Part shown: piece by piece, positions 18,355 through 28,330 of the stretch
Layout of the letters: the number at the start of each line of letters is the position of its first letter
How positions within the stretch are numbered: position 1 is the stretch's first letter
Origin: an endosymbiont of Lamellibrachia barhami
Lineage (GTDB): Bacteria > Pseudomonadota > Gammaproteobacteria > Chromatiales > Chromatiaceae
Assembly (NCBI RefSeq): GCF_011947365.2
Contig: NZ_JAAVSH020000001.1
Span: 2,458,424-2,514,912 of the forward strand
Direction: 5' to 3'
DNA length: 56,489 nt
Notes under the pieces: model-generated
What the model was told of the DNA's origin: nothing
The model's input: the letters and a program-made list of their open reading frames with translations, nothing else
Databases searched by the model: none
Made by a program: the position numbers and the translations under genes

Positions 18355-19140
18355 CTAAGAAGCTGTAGTTTCTATCATTTCGTGCGTTTTCTTGGCAGTA
18401 CGTCGCATATAGGGCAATACATACACCTCAGTCAGCTCCGCAAGATGGGCCGTATAACGCATAATATTTGCATCTACTACGCTGGTTAAAACCCGGAGTA
18501 TCACACCACCAAATACCGCGCCCAGCAACGTCGTGTAAAAAGCAATGCCAAGTCCAGAAAGGGGACCACCCTCTGGATCAGCCAATCTGGCCAATAGGTC
18601 ATCGCCTCCTTGCAACATAACTTCAGTCATGCCATCCATCATGATAATCAGACCGACTATCGTCCCTATCAGGCCGAGCGTGATTAGTATACTTGAGAAC
18701 AATTCTATAACTCGATTTCTTGCCATCAAACGCGTGTGCAACACCTCAATCAGATTGTCTTGATTGATTTCAGTATGGGAAAGAGAAATCGTATGTAAAT
18801 TGTCTATATGCGACCTGAAAACACTTTTTTTTGCCTGATCCAGAAAAGACTCAAAGTCATCAACCCGCTCAAGTATCTTCACCTGCTCAGAGGCCAACTT
18901 CATTTCCCTATCGAGAAACTTAGCGTCCTGATACCCTTTGTAGACCAAACCGATTGCCAGAGAGAAGATGACGAAATACATCCCTGCGCTAATCTGACCG
19001 AGAAGGAATGTCACAACCAGGACCACGCAAATTGCCACCATAACAACCAACCACGCAAGCCAACTGCTGAGGCCAGAGACGGTTTCAAATTGAGATGCAA
19101 AGCTTTCTGGATGATGTTGATTTTCGGCGGGACGGGCCAT
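18355..19140 (-). CDS. MotA/TolQ/ExbB family proton channel protein
   Basis: 261 residues from the ATG at 19140, chosen because AAGGAGG at 19146-19152 lies five bases upstream; a longer in-frame start at 19218 is not needed. Hydrophobic segments are at about residues 27-48, 52-68, 147-170 and 195-220. Residues 150-170 (ILITLGLIGTIVGLI) and 195-212 (SGLGIAFYTTLLGAVFGG) are the two hallmark channel helices of the MotA/TolQ/ExbB family, including the paired Thr lining the ion path. It lacks the long cytoplasmic tail of Zorya ZorA. It is the first gene of the accessory block and forms a pair with the vWA protein. Confidence 0.88.
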   Translation of the reverse strand: MARPAENQHHPESFASQFETVSGLSSWLAWLVVMVAICVVLVVTFLLGQISAGMYFVIFSLAIGLVYKGYQDAKFLDREMKLASEQVKILERVDDFESFLDQAKKSVFRSHIDNLHTISLSHTEINQDNLIEVLHTRLMARNRVIELFSSILITLGLIGTIVGLIIMMDGMTEVMLQGGDDLLARLADPEGGPLSGLGIAFYTTLLGAVFGGVILRVLTSVVDANIMRYTAHLAELTEVYVLPYMRRTAKKTHEMIETTAS

Positions 19141-19167
19141 CTTATCCTCCTTAATAAAACGCGGCCG

Positions 19168-19195
19168 TTTATAGTACCTACCCGTTGTATGTAAA
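19168..19195 (-). promoter_or_regulatory. probable sigma-70 promoter of the accessory block
   Basis: On the minus strand, TTTACA at 19195-19190 (five of six to the -35 consensus), a 16-base spacer, and TATAAA at 19173-19168 (five of six to the -10 consensus). Transcription would begin near 19160, about 20 bases before the ATG of the channel gene, with the strong AAGGAGG in between. The fit of promoter, leader and ribosome-binding site supports the start chosen at 19140 and a single transcript running to about 12.5 kb. Confidence 0.6.
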
Positions 19196-19322
19196 TCCAG
19201 CCTGAAAACGGATCCCAAAAATGCCTAGGGACAGGCAGGGTTAGAAGCTATATTGGCCAGCAATTCTGCCGGTATTATGCGCACTTTTACCCATATACGA
19301 TTTCAATAAATAGGAGTATGGA

Positions 19323-19862
19323 GTGAAGTAAAAAGAGGGTAGTAAAGTGGTGGGGTAGAAAGAGTCATCCAGTCAGTATGATGCCGCAGGACAGACACAA
19401 GTCACACCTGTGCCACTGCATCCTGAACAAGTAACTCCAACTCATCGAGGTCGGGAATAAGCGCGGATTCACCACCAATGATTACCGGTTTCTGTATCAC
19501 AACTCCCATCTCTTCATCTGAAGAGGCGGGCAGAATATTGTCACTGGTTACACGCACCAGACGGGGGATTGCCTGAGCAACCAAACCAATGTATGGCAGC
19601 TCCTCATCACCATTCAGGGTATGGGTCACGATAATTCGGCCTCGATGACCCGGTTCTTGAATCGGTTTGCCTATCAACCCATCGAATGAAACCACTGGAA
19701 TGTCATACTTCCGCCACTCAATAAAACCAAGCAGCCACTCCGGCAAGTTCTCCTCGGGCTTAGGTTTCCGGTAGCCGACCACTTCCGCCACTGCGGCATT
19801 CGGCAGCAGCAGCCGTTCCGATTCGAGCGGTATCAGAACGCTTCGCACCTCTGATGAGACAG
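19323..19862. repeat. direct repeat of cheW region, right copy (left copy 11089-11629)
   Basis: The partner of the repeat described at 11089. It contains all of the intact cheW gene except its first four codons, plus ~80 bases of downstream sequence including the shared GGGGTAGAAAGAGTCATCC stretch. Differences between copies are scattered single bases. Same orientation as the left copy, so the intervening segment could be lost by homologous recombination. Confidence 0.9.
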
Positions 19863-19872
19863 TTTCACTCAT
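19402..19872 (-). CDS. chpC: CheW-like adaptor of the Pil-Chp system (ChpC-like)
   Basis: 156 residues, a single CheW-like domain (GFIEWRKYDIPVVSFDGLIG). CheW proteins link chemoreceptors to the histidine kinase. Position immediately downstream of chpA, with a four-base overlap, corresponds to ChpC of Pseudomonas, where a second CheW besides PilI connects additional receptors to ChpA. A near-identical copy without its start lies at 11169-11615. The symbol rests on position and domain; it is the intact copy of the duplicated pair. Confidence 0.8.
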   Translation of the reverse strand: MSETVSSEVRSVLIPLESERLLLPNAAVAEVVGYRKPKPEENLPEWLLGFIEWRKYDIPVVSFDGLIGKPIQEPGHRGRIIVTHTLNGDEELPYIGLVAQAIPRLVRVTSDNILPASSDEEMGVVIQKPVIIGGESALIPDLDELELLVQDAVAQV

Positions 19873-22800
19873 GCACTGCCTTCCGCCAGTACTTCATTGA
19901 TGTTCTCCAACAGATCGCTCTCCTGATATGGCTTGCCGAGACAGCGTTTCACACCAAGATCGAAGGCCCGCTGACGGTGTTTTTCACCAACGCGAGAGGA
20001 GATCATGATGATAGGAACCTTTTTGTAATCAGCTGAGTTGCGCATATGACGCGCCAACTCGAAACCATCCATACGTGGCATTTCGATATCCAGCAACATG
20101 ATATCGGGAACCTGTTCCTGCAACAGCGCCACAGCATCTACCCCATCTTTGGCGGTCACCACATCCATTTCATGACGCTCCAAGAGGCGGGTGGTGACTT
20201 TTCTCACCGTAATCGAGTCATCCACGACCAAAACCCGCAGTCGTTCTTTTTCAGCCCCGGCTTCAGCACCCTTGTCAGCATCCGGCACTGCAAGTGCGTG
20301 GGCAGCACCCAAGCGTACCAACGTACCGACATCAAGGATCAGGGCCACCCGTCCGTCCGCCAGAATTGTTCCGCCGGTAATCCAGGGCACACTGCTTACC
20401 TGCTTGCCCAACGGCTTCACTACAATCTGGCGCGTACCCAACAATCCGTCTACCTGCAGTGCCACCTGATGTTCACCTGTATGCACAAGCAAAATAGGGA
20501 ACCACTTGGCACTCTCATGCAGATCGGGGGCACCCGCCATCATCAGCTGCCCCATGTTCTCGACTTTGTAGCTTCTGCCCGCGTAACTGTACCCCACCTG
20601 CTCACCGGCGTAACAGGCGCTCAATTCCTCGTGACTGATTCTGACCACACCCTCCACACTGCCGTGGGGAATGGCATAGACCTCTTCACCGATCCGCACC
20701 AAAAGCGCATCAGTGATGGCCAGGGTCAGCGGCAGTCGAATGGTAAAACTGGTACCACGACCGGGTTGCGAGTCGATGCCAAGCGTACCGCCCAACTGCT
20801 TTACCTCACTGCTTACGACATCCAGCCCCACGCCGCGGCCAGCAATCTGAGTCACCTCATCCGCTGTAGTAAATCCGGGCATCAACACACACTGCATCAA
20901 ATCATCGTCACTGATCTCCGCATCCTGGACAATCAGGCCGTGGTCGATAGCCTTGGCCTTGATGGCATCGATATCCAGTCCACGTCCATCGTCTGAGATT
21001 GTCAGTACGATATCGGACGCTTCCCTCGCCATGTAAAGCGAGACTACGCCTTGCTCGCCCTTTTCAGCTTGGGCACGTTCTGACAAACTCTCGATTCCAT
21101 GGGAAACCGCATTGCGCAACAGATGCTCCAAGGCGGGAATCATCCGGTTGAGTATGCTTCGATCCATCTCGCCATCGGTGCCGAAGCTATCGAGACGCGC
21201 CTTTTTCCCTAACTGATCGGCAGTCTGCCGAACCACGCGCTGCAGCCTGGGCAACAACTGCGCAAAGGGGACCATGCGAGTACGCAACAGACCATCCTGT
21301 AGATCGGTGGAAATACGCGACTGCTGCAGCAATAGTGTGTCTGTCTCACGCTGAAGATCGTCCATCAGGTGATAGATACTGTCGAGATCGCTAACCGTTT
21401 CAATCAGTGCTCTGGAGAGCTGCTGCATATTGGAAAAACGATCGAGTTCCAGCGGATCGAAAGCCGCCTTGTCCACATCGTCCTTCTCGTAGTCGTCCCT
21501 TTCCCAACGATAGAGAATCTGGGCTTCTGTCTCTATCTCCAGCTTGCGCAGCTGTTCGTGCAGACGGGCCACGGTCTGCTCCAACTCAGTCAGGTTAAAC
21601 CCAAGCACACTGTTCTGTTGCTCTAAACGGGTGCGATAGATACTGATCTCACCGGCATTGTTAACCATGCGATCCATCAGTGTGGAGCTGACACGCACTT
21701 GGTCTCGGGCCGGTCGAAAGATCGAACCGGACTCATCGGCCTGGGACTCGACATCAGTCTCACCTTTAAACAGAGAAAAGGCTTTCTTCCAGACATCATC
21801 GGCTGGCGACACACTCTCCTGCAGAGGCTCCGCCTCGTCAGGCTGTGGTGCGGCTCTCTCCTCAATACTCGGGGGTGGCGCTTCAGCCTCCTCCGTTGCC
21901 GGCAGAGCCCGTCCGCCATCAACCTCAGCCAAACCCATTTCTGACAGCAGGCCCTCAAGCCCAGCGATCAGATTTTGCGGTTGATGTACCCGGCCGATAC
22001 TGCCCACCTCATCCACCTGGGTGGCCAATCTATCCAGTGCTTGACGCGTCAGATCAGTGACTGACTCGCTAGCTGACAGCTGACGGTCAGCGACTCCGGT
22101 AAAAACAGTCTCCAAAGCATGGCTGAGATCCCCTACGGGCAGAATGCCAGCCAGTCGTGCACTCCCTTTCAGGGTATGAAGTGTACGTTGAATATCATCA
22201 ATGAGCGTGTCGTTTTGAGAATCCCCCATCCACTGCTGGTAGGTGGACTCGATGGATTCAAGCAGCTCTCTCGCTTCCTCAACGAAGATCTCGATCAGCT
22301 CCGGGTCTTCGCCGACCTCGAACAGCGGCTCTTCCTGCATAAACGGCAGAGAGATATCCTCACGGCCGGCCTCTGCTGCAATATCCTCTTCAACGCCCTT
22401 TGCAGAAACCGGTTCAAGCTCAATCGTCTCGGAGATTTCAGCCTCTTGGACATCGTCCTCCATCTGCGCGTCCTGCTGGGCTTCAGATGTTTCCTCTCTG
22501 CCCTCTTCTTTTTCGAGCAGTTCGTGAGCGTGGTCGAGGCGATGCAGAAAATCCTCGGTCTCCGGTTCCTGCAGATTGTGGTCAAGAAGCCACGCCAGCA
22601 GACCACGGACAAGTGAAGCACCATCATCAATAAAGGCAACGACCCCCTCATTGGTAACCTGATGGTGAGACATCAGCGAATTCACATAGTATTCGAGCGC
22701 CTTGCTCAGACCCGCAATGGATGTGACGCCCGCCATGTGAGCACTGCCGTGCAGGGTATGAAAAGCGCGTGAAACCTTTTCGGTCAGCGGAATGCCTTCG

Positions 22801-25565
22801 GCCTTCGCTTTCGCCCGTGTAACAAACTTATCCAGGGTTTTGAGATGCGCTGCCGACTCCGCTTCAAAAATCTCAAGCAACTCGGTATCGAGTTCAATTT
22901 CCAGATCCGCAGCCGACAACTCTTCCTTTTGCACTTCGGCTTCAGCTTCAGCTTCAGCTTCAGCTTCCAGGGAAGCATCGACGACTGATTCTTCTATTGC
23001 AACTTCGTATCCGGCAACCTCGTCTCCTGTATCCAGATGGGCCAGGGCTTCATCAATCTGATCCAGTGCCGGTGACTCCACCACTGGCTCGGTAGAATCA
23101 GTATCCTCTGACGCTGCAAAACCGGCCACTTCGAGCAGATCTGTATCGACGAGTATCTCTTCCTCAGCGGATGGGTAGTGCTCAGAAGGAGTGGACTCCT
23201 CCCCCTGCTCAGGCAGTGGTTCCACCTCTTCCGTTTTGGCAGTTGCAGATTTCGCCGCACGCCCTTCGGACAATGCGAAAATGCGATTGATAACAGCATC
23301 GACATCAACTGCCGGCAACACCGAGCGTTCCTGACAATCGATGAGTTCCGGCATTATATTCTGCACGGTATCGAGCAGATCGAAAATCTCGGGGGTGACC
23401 TCAATGGTCTCGTCAATCACCCGGTTGATCATATTCTCTACCGACCAGGCCAGTTCACCGATGATCTTTGCACCCACCAACCGCCCACTACCCTTCAGGG
23501 TATGGAACGAGCGACGAAAAGTGATGAGGGCGTCCTTGTCATCATGATTCTGCTGCCAGCGAGGCAGGTATTCCTGAATAACCTCCAGCTCTTCCCGTGC
23601 CTCTTCGATGAAAATTTCCAGGATTTCCGAGTCGATATCCTCAAGCGCAGGTTTGTCTGCCGACGGGATCGGGATCTCCTGCGTCGACGCCTCAATATCA
23701 GCCTGTTCCACTTGCCGGGAGCTAACATCAACGAGGGATGGGGCCTCCAGGGCTTCACCCGGAACGGCTTCTTCAGTCTCTGACTCCTCGGCAGGATTTA
23801 TCTCCGGGGATACGGGAAGGGGAACCACCGGTGCCGGCACATCGCTGACAACTTCAGTCTTTTCAGAGGGCAGTGCGCCACGCGTCTCAAGTAGGCCAGC
23901 CAGCGCCGCTCTTGCAATGCTGACAATCTCATTGCGGTCACCGGCTCCGTCGATCAGGGATTCGAGGAAGTACTCAATACTGCTTATGACATCAGCCAAT
24001 GAATTCAGCTGTTGGCGTTCTGGAATCTGCCCATCTTCTATAAGGCGAGCACGGATAAAGTCTGCCGTCAGGCCAAGTATCCGTGCGGGCTCAACCAGCC
24101 CGAGCAGATTCAGGGCGCCGTAAACCCGATGAAATTCATCGTAGACATCCTCCAGTACCGAGGCATCGTGTGCCGTTTCGGTATAGCTGATGATCGCCTC
24201 TTTGGCTTTCGCAATGTCCACTTTTGCTTCGCGGACGGTTTGCCTTACCAGGCTTTCATATTCGCCTTGAGGCAGGTCCTGTCCCCAGCCGCCATCATCG
24301 ACTACGTGATCGACGGGGGCCTTTCCACTGTGAATATTGCTCAGAGACGACTCAACAAACAGCAGGTCGCCCGCCATTTCCATCAGTTCAAACTCTTCCG
24401 GCTGAGTCTCCCGCTCGACGATAGAGTGGACACGGTCTGCCTGCCGAATCAGACGGGTACGAAGCGCGCCTTGGCCGATCATGCCAAGGGTGTCACCCAG
24501 CTTGCGCAGGGGGGTCTCCATCTTCGCCAGCGCACCGGGTTGGAACTGCTCTCCGCGCATGAACAGATCAAGGACATCCTTGACGTGGGTAAGTTCAATG
24601 TGGATAGCATCCCGAACCGACTCGGCAAGTTCCTCATTCGCTCCGGTCAGGCCCTGCCTGCCCAGCACCAGATCCGCCTCGCTGGGCAGTACCTCATTCA
24701 GATGATAGGCCTCTTTGACCTCCAGAATACGAGGACTGCCGGAATCGGCACGGGCAACATAGTAGAGAAGATTTTTTAAAAGGTCTTTCGGTGGGTCATT
24801 CACTAATGACGACTCACCTTCATCCACGATATGTTTGAGTTGGCGGTCCAGCTTGCCAAACAATTGTTTGACAGCGATACCGGAATCGATGGTGAATTCG
24901 CGCAGACCCTGGATTAGCGCGCCGGCAACCCACATAAGGCGATGGACCTGCTCAGTCCCGGCACTGCGTTCCAGCTCGTCGACCACATCCTGCAAATAGC
25001 CCCAGCCTTTCTCAACATTCAGTTTGCGGTACCAGTTGAGTAGACCGAGATGGAACTTGTGCCGTGAACGGCGAGCCAACGCGGGCAGATCCTCATTGGG
25101 CTCCCCCGTGATACGGCCTGCCACCTGGACATCATCCAGATCAGGATTGAACAACGCAGCCTCAGAAAGCAGCGGTGCTTCCCGCACGGCACGGAGATCA
25201 TTCAACAGTGGTAAAACGATGAACGGAATGTCCGAATCACCGGCCTGCAGTTTTTCCAGATAGTCAGGCAGCTGTATCAGCGCCAGCATCAAGGCTTCGG
25301 CAGCGTCATCGATCTGCCGCACCTTTCCGCTATACATCGCCCGTGCGACCTGCTCCATCTCTTCCGCAAGCATGCCGGGGCCATAAGCCTGAACCATCTG
25401 CAACACACCAGATATCTGGTGCAGGCGATCGGCGCAAACCTCCAGGGATGAGGCATCTCCCTCGCCCTCGATCCGCTCCTCAAGCGCCTGTCGCGCCTGA
25501 CGAAGGGTCTCGTCAATCTCTGCTTTGACCCAGTTCAGGGCGCCAAAATCGTGAATGTCGGTCAC
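19869..25565 (-). CDS. chpA: ChpA-type hybrid chemotaxis histidine kinase of type IV pilus system
   Basis: 1898 residues. Phosphotransfer (Hpt) domains with canonical His lie at about residues 688 (FHTLKGSGRLVG), 938 (FHTLHGSAHMAG) and 1128 (LHTLKGSARLAG); the N-terminal ~600 residues look like degenerate Hpt/FimL-like repeats. Then follow a CheA dimerisation region, an ATPase domain (LEHLLRNAVSHGIES near 1485; DDGRG; GRGVGLDVV), a CheW domain (~1640-1760) and a receiver with phospho-accepting Asp near 1823 (IMLLDIEMPRMDG). This is the ChpA/PilL architecture, passing phosphate to PilG and PilH to control pilus extension and retraction. Shorter than Pseudomonas ChpA (about 2470 residues, more Hpt domains). 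The gene is intact. Confidence 0.95.
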   Translation of the reverse strand: MTDIHDFGALNWVKAEIDETLRQARQALEERIEGEGDASSLEVCADRLHQISGVLQMVQAYGPGMLAEEMEQVARAMYSGKVRQIDDAAEALMLALIQLPDYLEKLQAGDSDIPFIVLPLLNDLRAVREAPLLSEAALFNPDLDDVQVAGRITGEPNEDLPALARRSRHKFHLGLLNWYRKLNVEKGWGYLQDVVDELERSAGTEQVHRLMWVAGALIQGLREFTIDSGIAVKQLFGKLDRQLKHIVDEGESSLVNDPPKDLLKNLLYYVARADSGSPRILEVKEAYHLNEVLPSEADLVLGRQGLTGANEELAESVRDAIHIELTHVKDVLDLFMRGEQFQPGALAKMETPLRKLGDTLGMIGQGALRTRLIRQADRVHSIVERETQPEEFELMEMAGDLLFVESSLSNIHSGKAPVDHVVDDGGWGQDLPQGEYESLVRQTVREAKVDIAKAKEAIISYTETAHDASVLEDVYDEFHRVYGALNLLGLVEPARILGLTADFIRARLIEDGQIPERQQLNSLADVISSIEYFLESLIDGAGDRNEIVSIARAALAGLLETRGALPSEKTEVVSDVPAPVVPLPVSPEINPAEESETEEAVPGEALEAPSLVDVSSRQVEQADIEASTQEIPIPSADKPALEDIDSEILEIFIEEAREELEVIQEYLPRWQQNHDDKDALITFRRSFHTLKGSGRLVGAKIIGELAWSVENMINRVIDETIEVTPEIFDLLDTVQNIMPELIDCQERSVLPAVDVDAVINRIFALSEGRAAKSATAKTEEVEPLPEQGEESTPSEHYPSAEEEILVDTDLLEVAGFAASEDTDSTEPVVESPALDQIDEALAHLDTGDEVAGYEVAIEESVVDASLEAEAEAEAEAEVQKEELSAADLEIELDTELLEIFEAESAAHLKTLDKFVTRAKAKAEGIPLTEKVSRAFHTLHGSAHMAGVTSIAGLSKALEYYVNSLMSHHQVTNEGVVAFIDDGASLVRGLLAWLLDHNLQEPETEDFLHRLDHAHELLEKEEGREETSEAQQDAQMEDDVQEAEISETIELEPVSAKGVEEDIAAEAGREDISLPFMQEEPLFEVGEDPELIEIFVEEARELLESIESTYQQWMGDSQNDTLIDDIQRTLHTLKGSARLAGILPVGDLSHALETVFTGVADRQLSASESVTDLTRQALDRLATQVDEVGSIGRVHQPQNLIAGLEGLLSEMGLAEVDGGRALPATEEAEAPPPSIEERAAPQPDEAEPLQESVSPADDVWKKAFSLFKGETDVESQADESGSIFRPARDQVRVSSTLMDRMVNNAGEISIYRTRLEQQNSVLGFNLTELEQTVARLHEQLRKLEIETEAQILYRWERDDYEKDDVDKAAFDPLELDRFSNMQQLSRALIETVSDLDSIYHLMDDLQRETDTLLLQQSRISTDLQDGLLRTRMVPFAQLLPRLQRVVRQTADQLGKKARLDSFGTDGEMDRSILNRMIPALEHLLRNAVSHGIESLSERAQAEKGEQGVVSLYMAREASDIVLTISDDGRGLDIDAIKAKAIDHGLIVQDAEISDDDLMQCVLMPGFTTADEVTQIAGRGVGLDVVSSEVKQLGGTLGIDSQPGRGTSFTIRLPLTLAITDALLVRIGEEVYAIPHGSVEGVVRISHEELSACYAGEQVGYSYAGRSYKVENMGQLMMAGAPDLHESAKWFPILLVHTGEHQVALQVDGLLGTRQIVVKPLGKQVSSVPWITGGTILADGRVALILDVGTLVRLGAAHALAVPDADKGAEAGAEKERLRVLVVDDSITVRKVTTRLLERHEMDVVTAKDGVDAVALLQEQVPDIMLLDIEMPRMDGFELARHMRNSADYKKVPIIMISSRVGEKHRQRAFDLGVKRCLGKPYQESDLLENINEVLAEGSA
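22935..22964 (-). repeat. hexanucleotide repeat encoding Ala-Glu in chpA linker
   Basis: Five consecutive six-base units (TTCGGC then four TTCAGC on the plus strand) encode alternating Glu-Ala in an acidic linker between the first and second canonical Hpt domains. Because the unit is six bases, changes in copy number would lengthen or shorten the linker without breaking the frame. Confidence 0.7.
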
Positions 25566-25673
25566 AGGCGTACCTCAGTAGCCCATTCACGTATCGCAAA
25601 AAAAACTTTGCTCAGCATTTTGCCCCTAATACCCCTAACCGCCATTGAACTGAAAAAATGAAACCCCCCGCCT

Positions 25674-27704
25674 TTACGGAAGACGGAAACCGGCAACAGT
25701 TTTCTGCAATACATCAGAGAGATCAGCCAGCTCTCCGATGGATTGCGCGGTCTGGTTGGTGCCGTCAGATGTCTGGGTAGTAATCTCCTGAATAACCGCC
25801 ATGGTGTCATTGATCCTGGCGGACTCATCGGACTGTATCTTGGCTGAACTTGAAATCTTCTCTGTCAGATCGGAGATATACTGAGAAACGTTCTCGATCT
25901 CCATCAGGGCTTCACCGGCATCCTCTGCGAGCTTGGCGCCTTTCACTACACCTGCGGTACTGGCATCCATGGAGATAACCGCCTCGTTGGTATCCGCCTG
26001 GATGGTTTTAACCAGCGCCTCGATCTGCTTGGTTGCATTGATGGAACGTTCAGCAAGACGCTGTACCTCGTCTGCAACCACCGCGAAACCACGGCCCGCC
26101 TCACCTGCCATCGCCGCCTGCATAGCAGCGTTCAGGGCCAGAATATTCGTCTGGTCAGCAATGTCATCGATCAGCTCAACGATATCCCCGATCTCCTGAG
26201 AGCTTTCACCCAGTCGTTTGATACGTTTCGAGGTTTCCTGGATCTGCTCACGGATCGAATCCATGCCCTGGATAGTATTGCGCACGGTGTCGGCACCCGT
26301 GTTGGCGATATCAACCGAACGCTTCGCTACCTCGGCCGTCTCCGCTGCATCCTTCGTCATCTGATCGATAGCGATCGTCATCTCCTTGATGGAGGCATTC
26401 GCCTGGGTGATCTGCTCTGCCTGATGCTCACTCGCTTCTGCAAGATGCATTGCGGTTGCACGACTCTCCTGTGTCGAGGACGAGACCTGTTCCGAGGTGG
26501 TATTGATGGTGGTAACCAGCTCCCGCAAGGCCTCGATAGCATAGTTGATGGAGTCGGCAATGGCGCCGGTAATATCCTCGGTGACGCTGGCGGTCACTGT
26601 CAGGTCACCATCCGCCAAGTCGCCCATTTCATCCAACAGACGTAGAATCGCCTTTTGGTTGCTTTCATTCAGCTGCTTACTCGCTTCTTCACGCCGGCGG
26701 GCATCAACAACGAGCTGCACACCCAACAGGATTAGAAACAGCGCCGCTGCGGCGCCAAAAAGTGCCACCGCACCTGGACCAGCCTTGATGCCGAGCAACT
26801 GAAATCGTCCGGGAGATTCACCAAAGACCTTGATCAGCTGTTCCGCTTTATCACTGGTTCGGTCACTGATCTCGTCGACCGTAGATGCCGCCTCAAGTGC
26901 CGGCAGTACCGCCGGAATACTGTCGATGATCTCTTCTGCATGATCGTTGATCGTGCCGAACAAGGTGGCAACATCCCGTAAACTTGCTTCTGCGGCAGGA
27001 TTCGTTACTTTTTCCACGCCCAAGTCAGGATCACCCTCCAACAACCCGTCCAATACACGGCCAAAACGATCGCCATCCCGACTAAACTGGTCAATGGCAG
27101 ATGCTGTCTCCTGTCCCCCAAGCAATACTGCATTCACCTTGGTATCGATTCGCTGTGCCAACATCAGCTGTTCAGTGGCGATATAGATTTGGCGTGGCGA
27201 CGCCTGCTCGTTGATCAGGCCCTGCACAACCTCGTTTGAAAGATCCTGTAGCTGAGGAATAAATTCTGAAATGACGTTGGAAAACTCGCCAATTGCCAAG
27301 GTGGGTTCTTTCGCAGCAATAATCTCATCCGCATTCTGGCGCAATTCAAGCCAGGTATTTTCAACCTCACGAAGGGTTGGGCGCACCTCGTCCGGCGCAG
27401 GGGGCAATCCCTCTGAGCGTGCGCCATTCTTGAGTTCCCACATGATCTGCTCAAAGCGGTCCCGGACGTTCTGCAGGGAACTGAACGCCTGTCGCTCGCC
27501 ACGAGCGGCCAAGAGGGAAAATTTAGCCAGTCGCTGAGCCAGAATCCTCTGTTCAGCGGCTCTAAGCAGGTACTGTTCGTCAAACGACTCTTGCCTGGTG
27601 GTATGCACAAAGGTCAACAGCGCCAGAACCAATGACACCAACAGTAGTACGGAAAGTACCGTTATGGCCCTGTTTGACGGTGATTTAGCACCTCTTACTT
27701 TCAT
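25674..27704 (-). CDS. pilJ: methyl-accepting chemotaxis protein PilJ
   Basis: The transmembrane receptor of the type IV pilus chemotaxis system. 676 residues: first membrane helix at about 15-37, a periplasmic domain of PilJ type with two helical repeats (residues ~45-300), a second membrane helix at about 312-332, a HAMP-like linker and a cytoplasmic signalling domain. The conserved tip is visible ([20 protein letters not shown], then [12 protein letters not shown]). It signals through PilI to ChpA. The 108 bases between pilJ and chpA and the 59 bases between pilI and pilJ hold nothing else. No pilK (CheR) gene follows, unlike Pseudomonas. Confidence 0.95.
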   Translation of the reverse strand: MKVRGAKSPSNRAITVLSVLLLVSLVLALLTFVHTTRQESFDEQYLLRAAEQRILAQRLAKFSLLAARGERQAFSSLQNVRDRFEQIMWELKNGARSEGLPPAPDEVRPTLREVENTWLELRQNADEIIAAKEPTLAIGEFSNVISEFIPQLQDLSNEVVQGLINEQASPRQIYIATEQLMLAQRIDTKVNAVLLGGQETASAIDQFSRDGDRFGRVLDGLLEGDPDLGVEKVTNPAAEASLRDVATLFGTINDHAEEIIDSIPAVLPALEAASTVDEISDRTSDKAEQLIKVFGESPGRFQLLGIKAGPGAVALFGAAAALFLILLGVQLVVDARRREEASKQLNESNQKAILRLLDEMGDLADGDLTVTASVTEDITGAIADSINYAIEALRELVTTINTTSEQVSSSTQESRATAMHLAEASEHQAEQITQANASIKEMTIAIDQMTKDAAETAEVAKRSVDIANTGADTVRNTIQGMDSIREQIQETSKRIKRLGESSQEIGDIVELIDDIADQTNILALNAAMQAAMAGEAGRGFAVVADEVQRLAERSINATKQIEALVKTIQADTNEAVISMDASTAGVVKGAKLAEDAGEALMEIENVSQYISDLTEKISSSAKIQSDESARINDTMAVIQEITTQTSDGTNQTAQSIGELADLSDVLQKTVAGFRLP

Positions 27705-27763
27705 TACTCTTTCTCCTGAAAGCGCATCTTCAAGCCCCGCTGCAAGCGGTGCGTGACACGGAC

Positions 27764-28330
27764 TTACACGGCCGCAACCTGAAAAGCAGGATCCTGCGCC
27801 AATGAAAACAGACTTAAAACCGGCCAGATTTCACCATCCAGATCAAATCCAAGCCGTACATATTTTTCCATACGACCAACAACACCATGATTGGCAATTG
27901 CCATCGTTTCGCTGAAATGGCGCATACCCACCATTTCACCCACCAGGACACCGGTAAAAACGTCATGATGAGCAAAAACCAGTACTCGGCTGCGCCGGCT
28001 ACGTTCTGTTTTATTGCCGACAAGATAGGATTGCAAGTCGATAACGGGAATCAGATTGCCGCGAACATTTGCCACCCCCAGCATCCAGGGTTTCGTTGCA
28101 GGGACCGGGGTAATATTGCTGGGATAGTTAAGGATCTCTTTTATCTCATCGAGTGGAGCGACCAGTCTTTGCTCGCCAACGAAGAACATGACACCTTCCC
28201 ACTGCGCCTCGGCCTGCTCCTGCTGGGGAAGCCCCCGGGCAAACTCTCTGCTACGATGTTCGATAACCTGTAAAAGCTGCAGCAGCTCTTCAGGATCATC
28301 AAACATTGGGTCAGAAAGCATTTCAGCCAT
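27764..28330 (-). CDS. pilI: CheW-like adaptor PilI
   Basis: 188 residues with a single CheW domain ([36 protein letters not shown]). It joins receptor PilJ to kinase ChpA. It overlaps the end of pilH by eight bases and precedes pilJ, the standard pilG-pilH-pilI-pilJ order. An N-terminal ~40-residue acidic helix precedes the domain, as in other PilI proteins. Confidence 0.93.
   Translation of the reverse strand: MAEMLSDPMFDDPEELLQLLQVIEHRSREFARGLPQQEQAEAQWEGVMFFVGEQRLVAPLDEIKEILNYPSNITPVPATKPWMLGVANVRGNLIPVIDLQSYLVGNKTERSRRSRVLVFAHHDVFTGVLVGEMVGMRHFSETMAIANHGVVGRMEKYVRLGFDLDGEIWPVLSLFSLAQDPAFQVAAV

Noticed and set aside
12356-19218. Accessory block as a Zorya defence system
   Set aside because: The MotA/MotB-like pair is suggestive, but the MotB-like protein has a vWA instead of an OmpA domain, the channel protein lacks the long ZorA tail, and no ZorC, ZorD or ZorE-type helicase or nuclease gene is present.
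10915-19322. Integrative element or prophage carrying the accessory block
   Set aside because: No integrase, transposase, att-like tRNA end or phage gene is visible; the only flanking repeats are the cheW copies.
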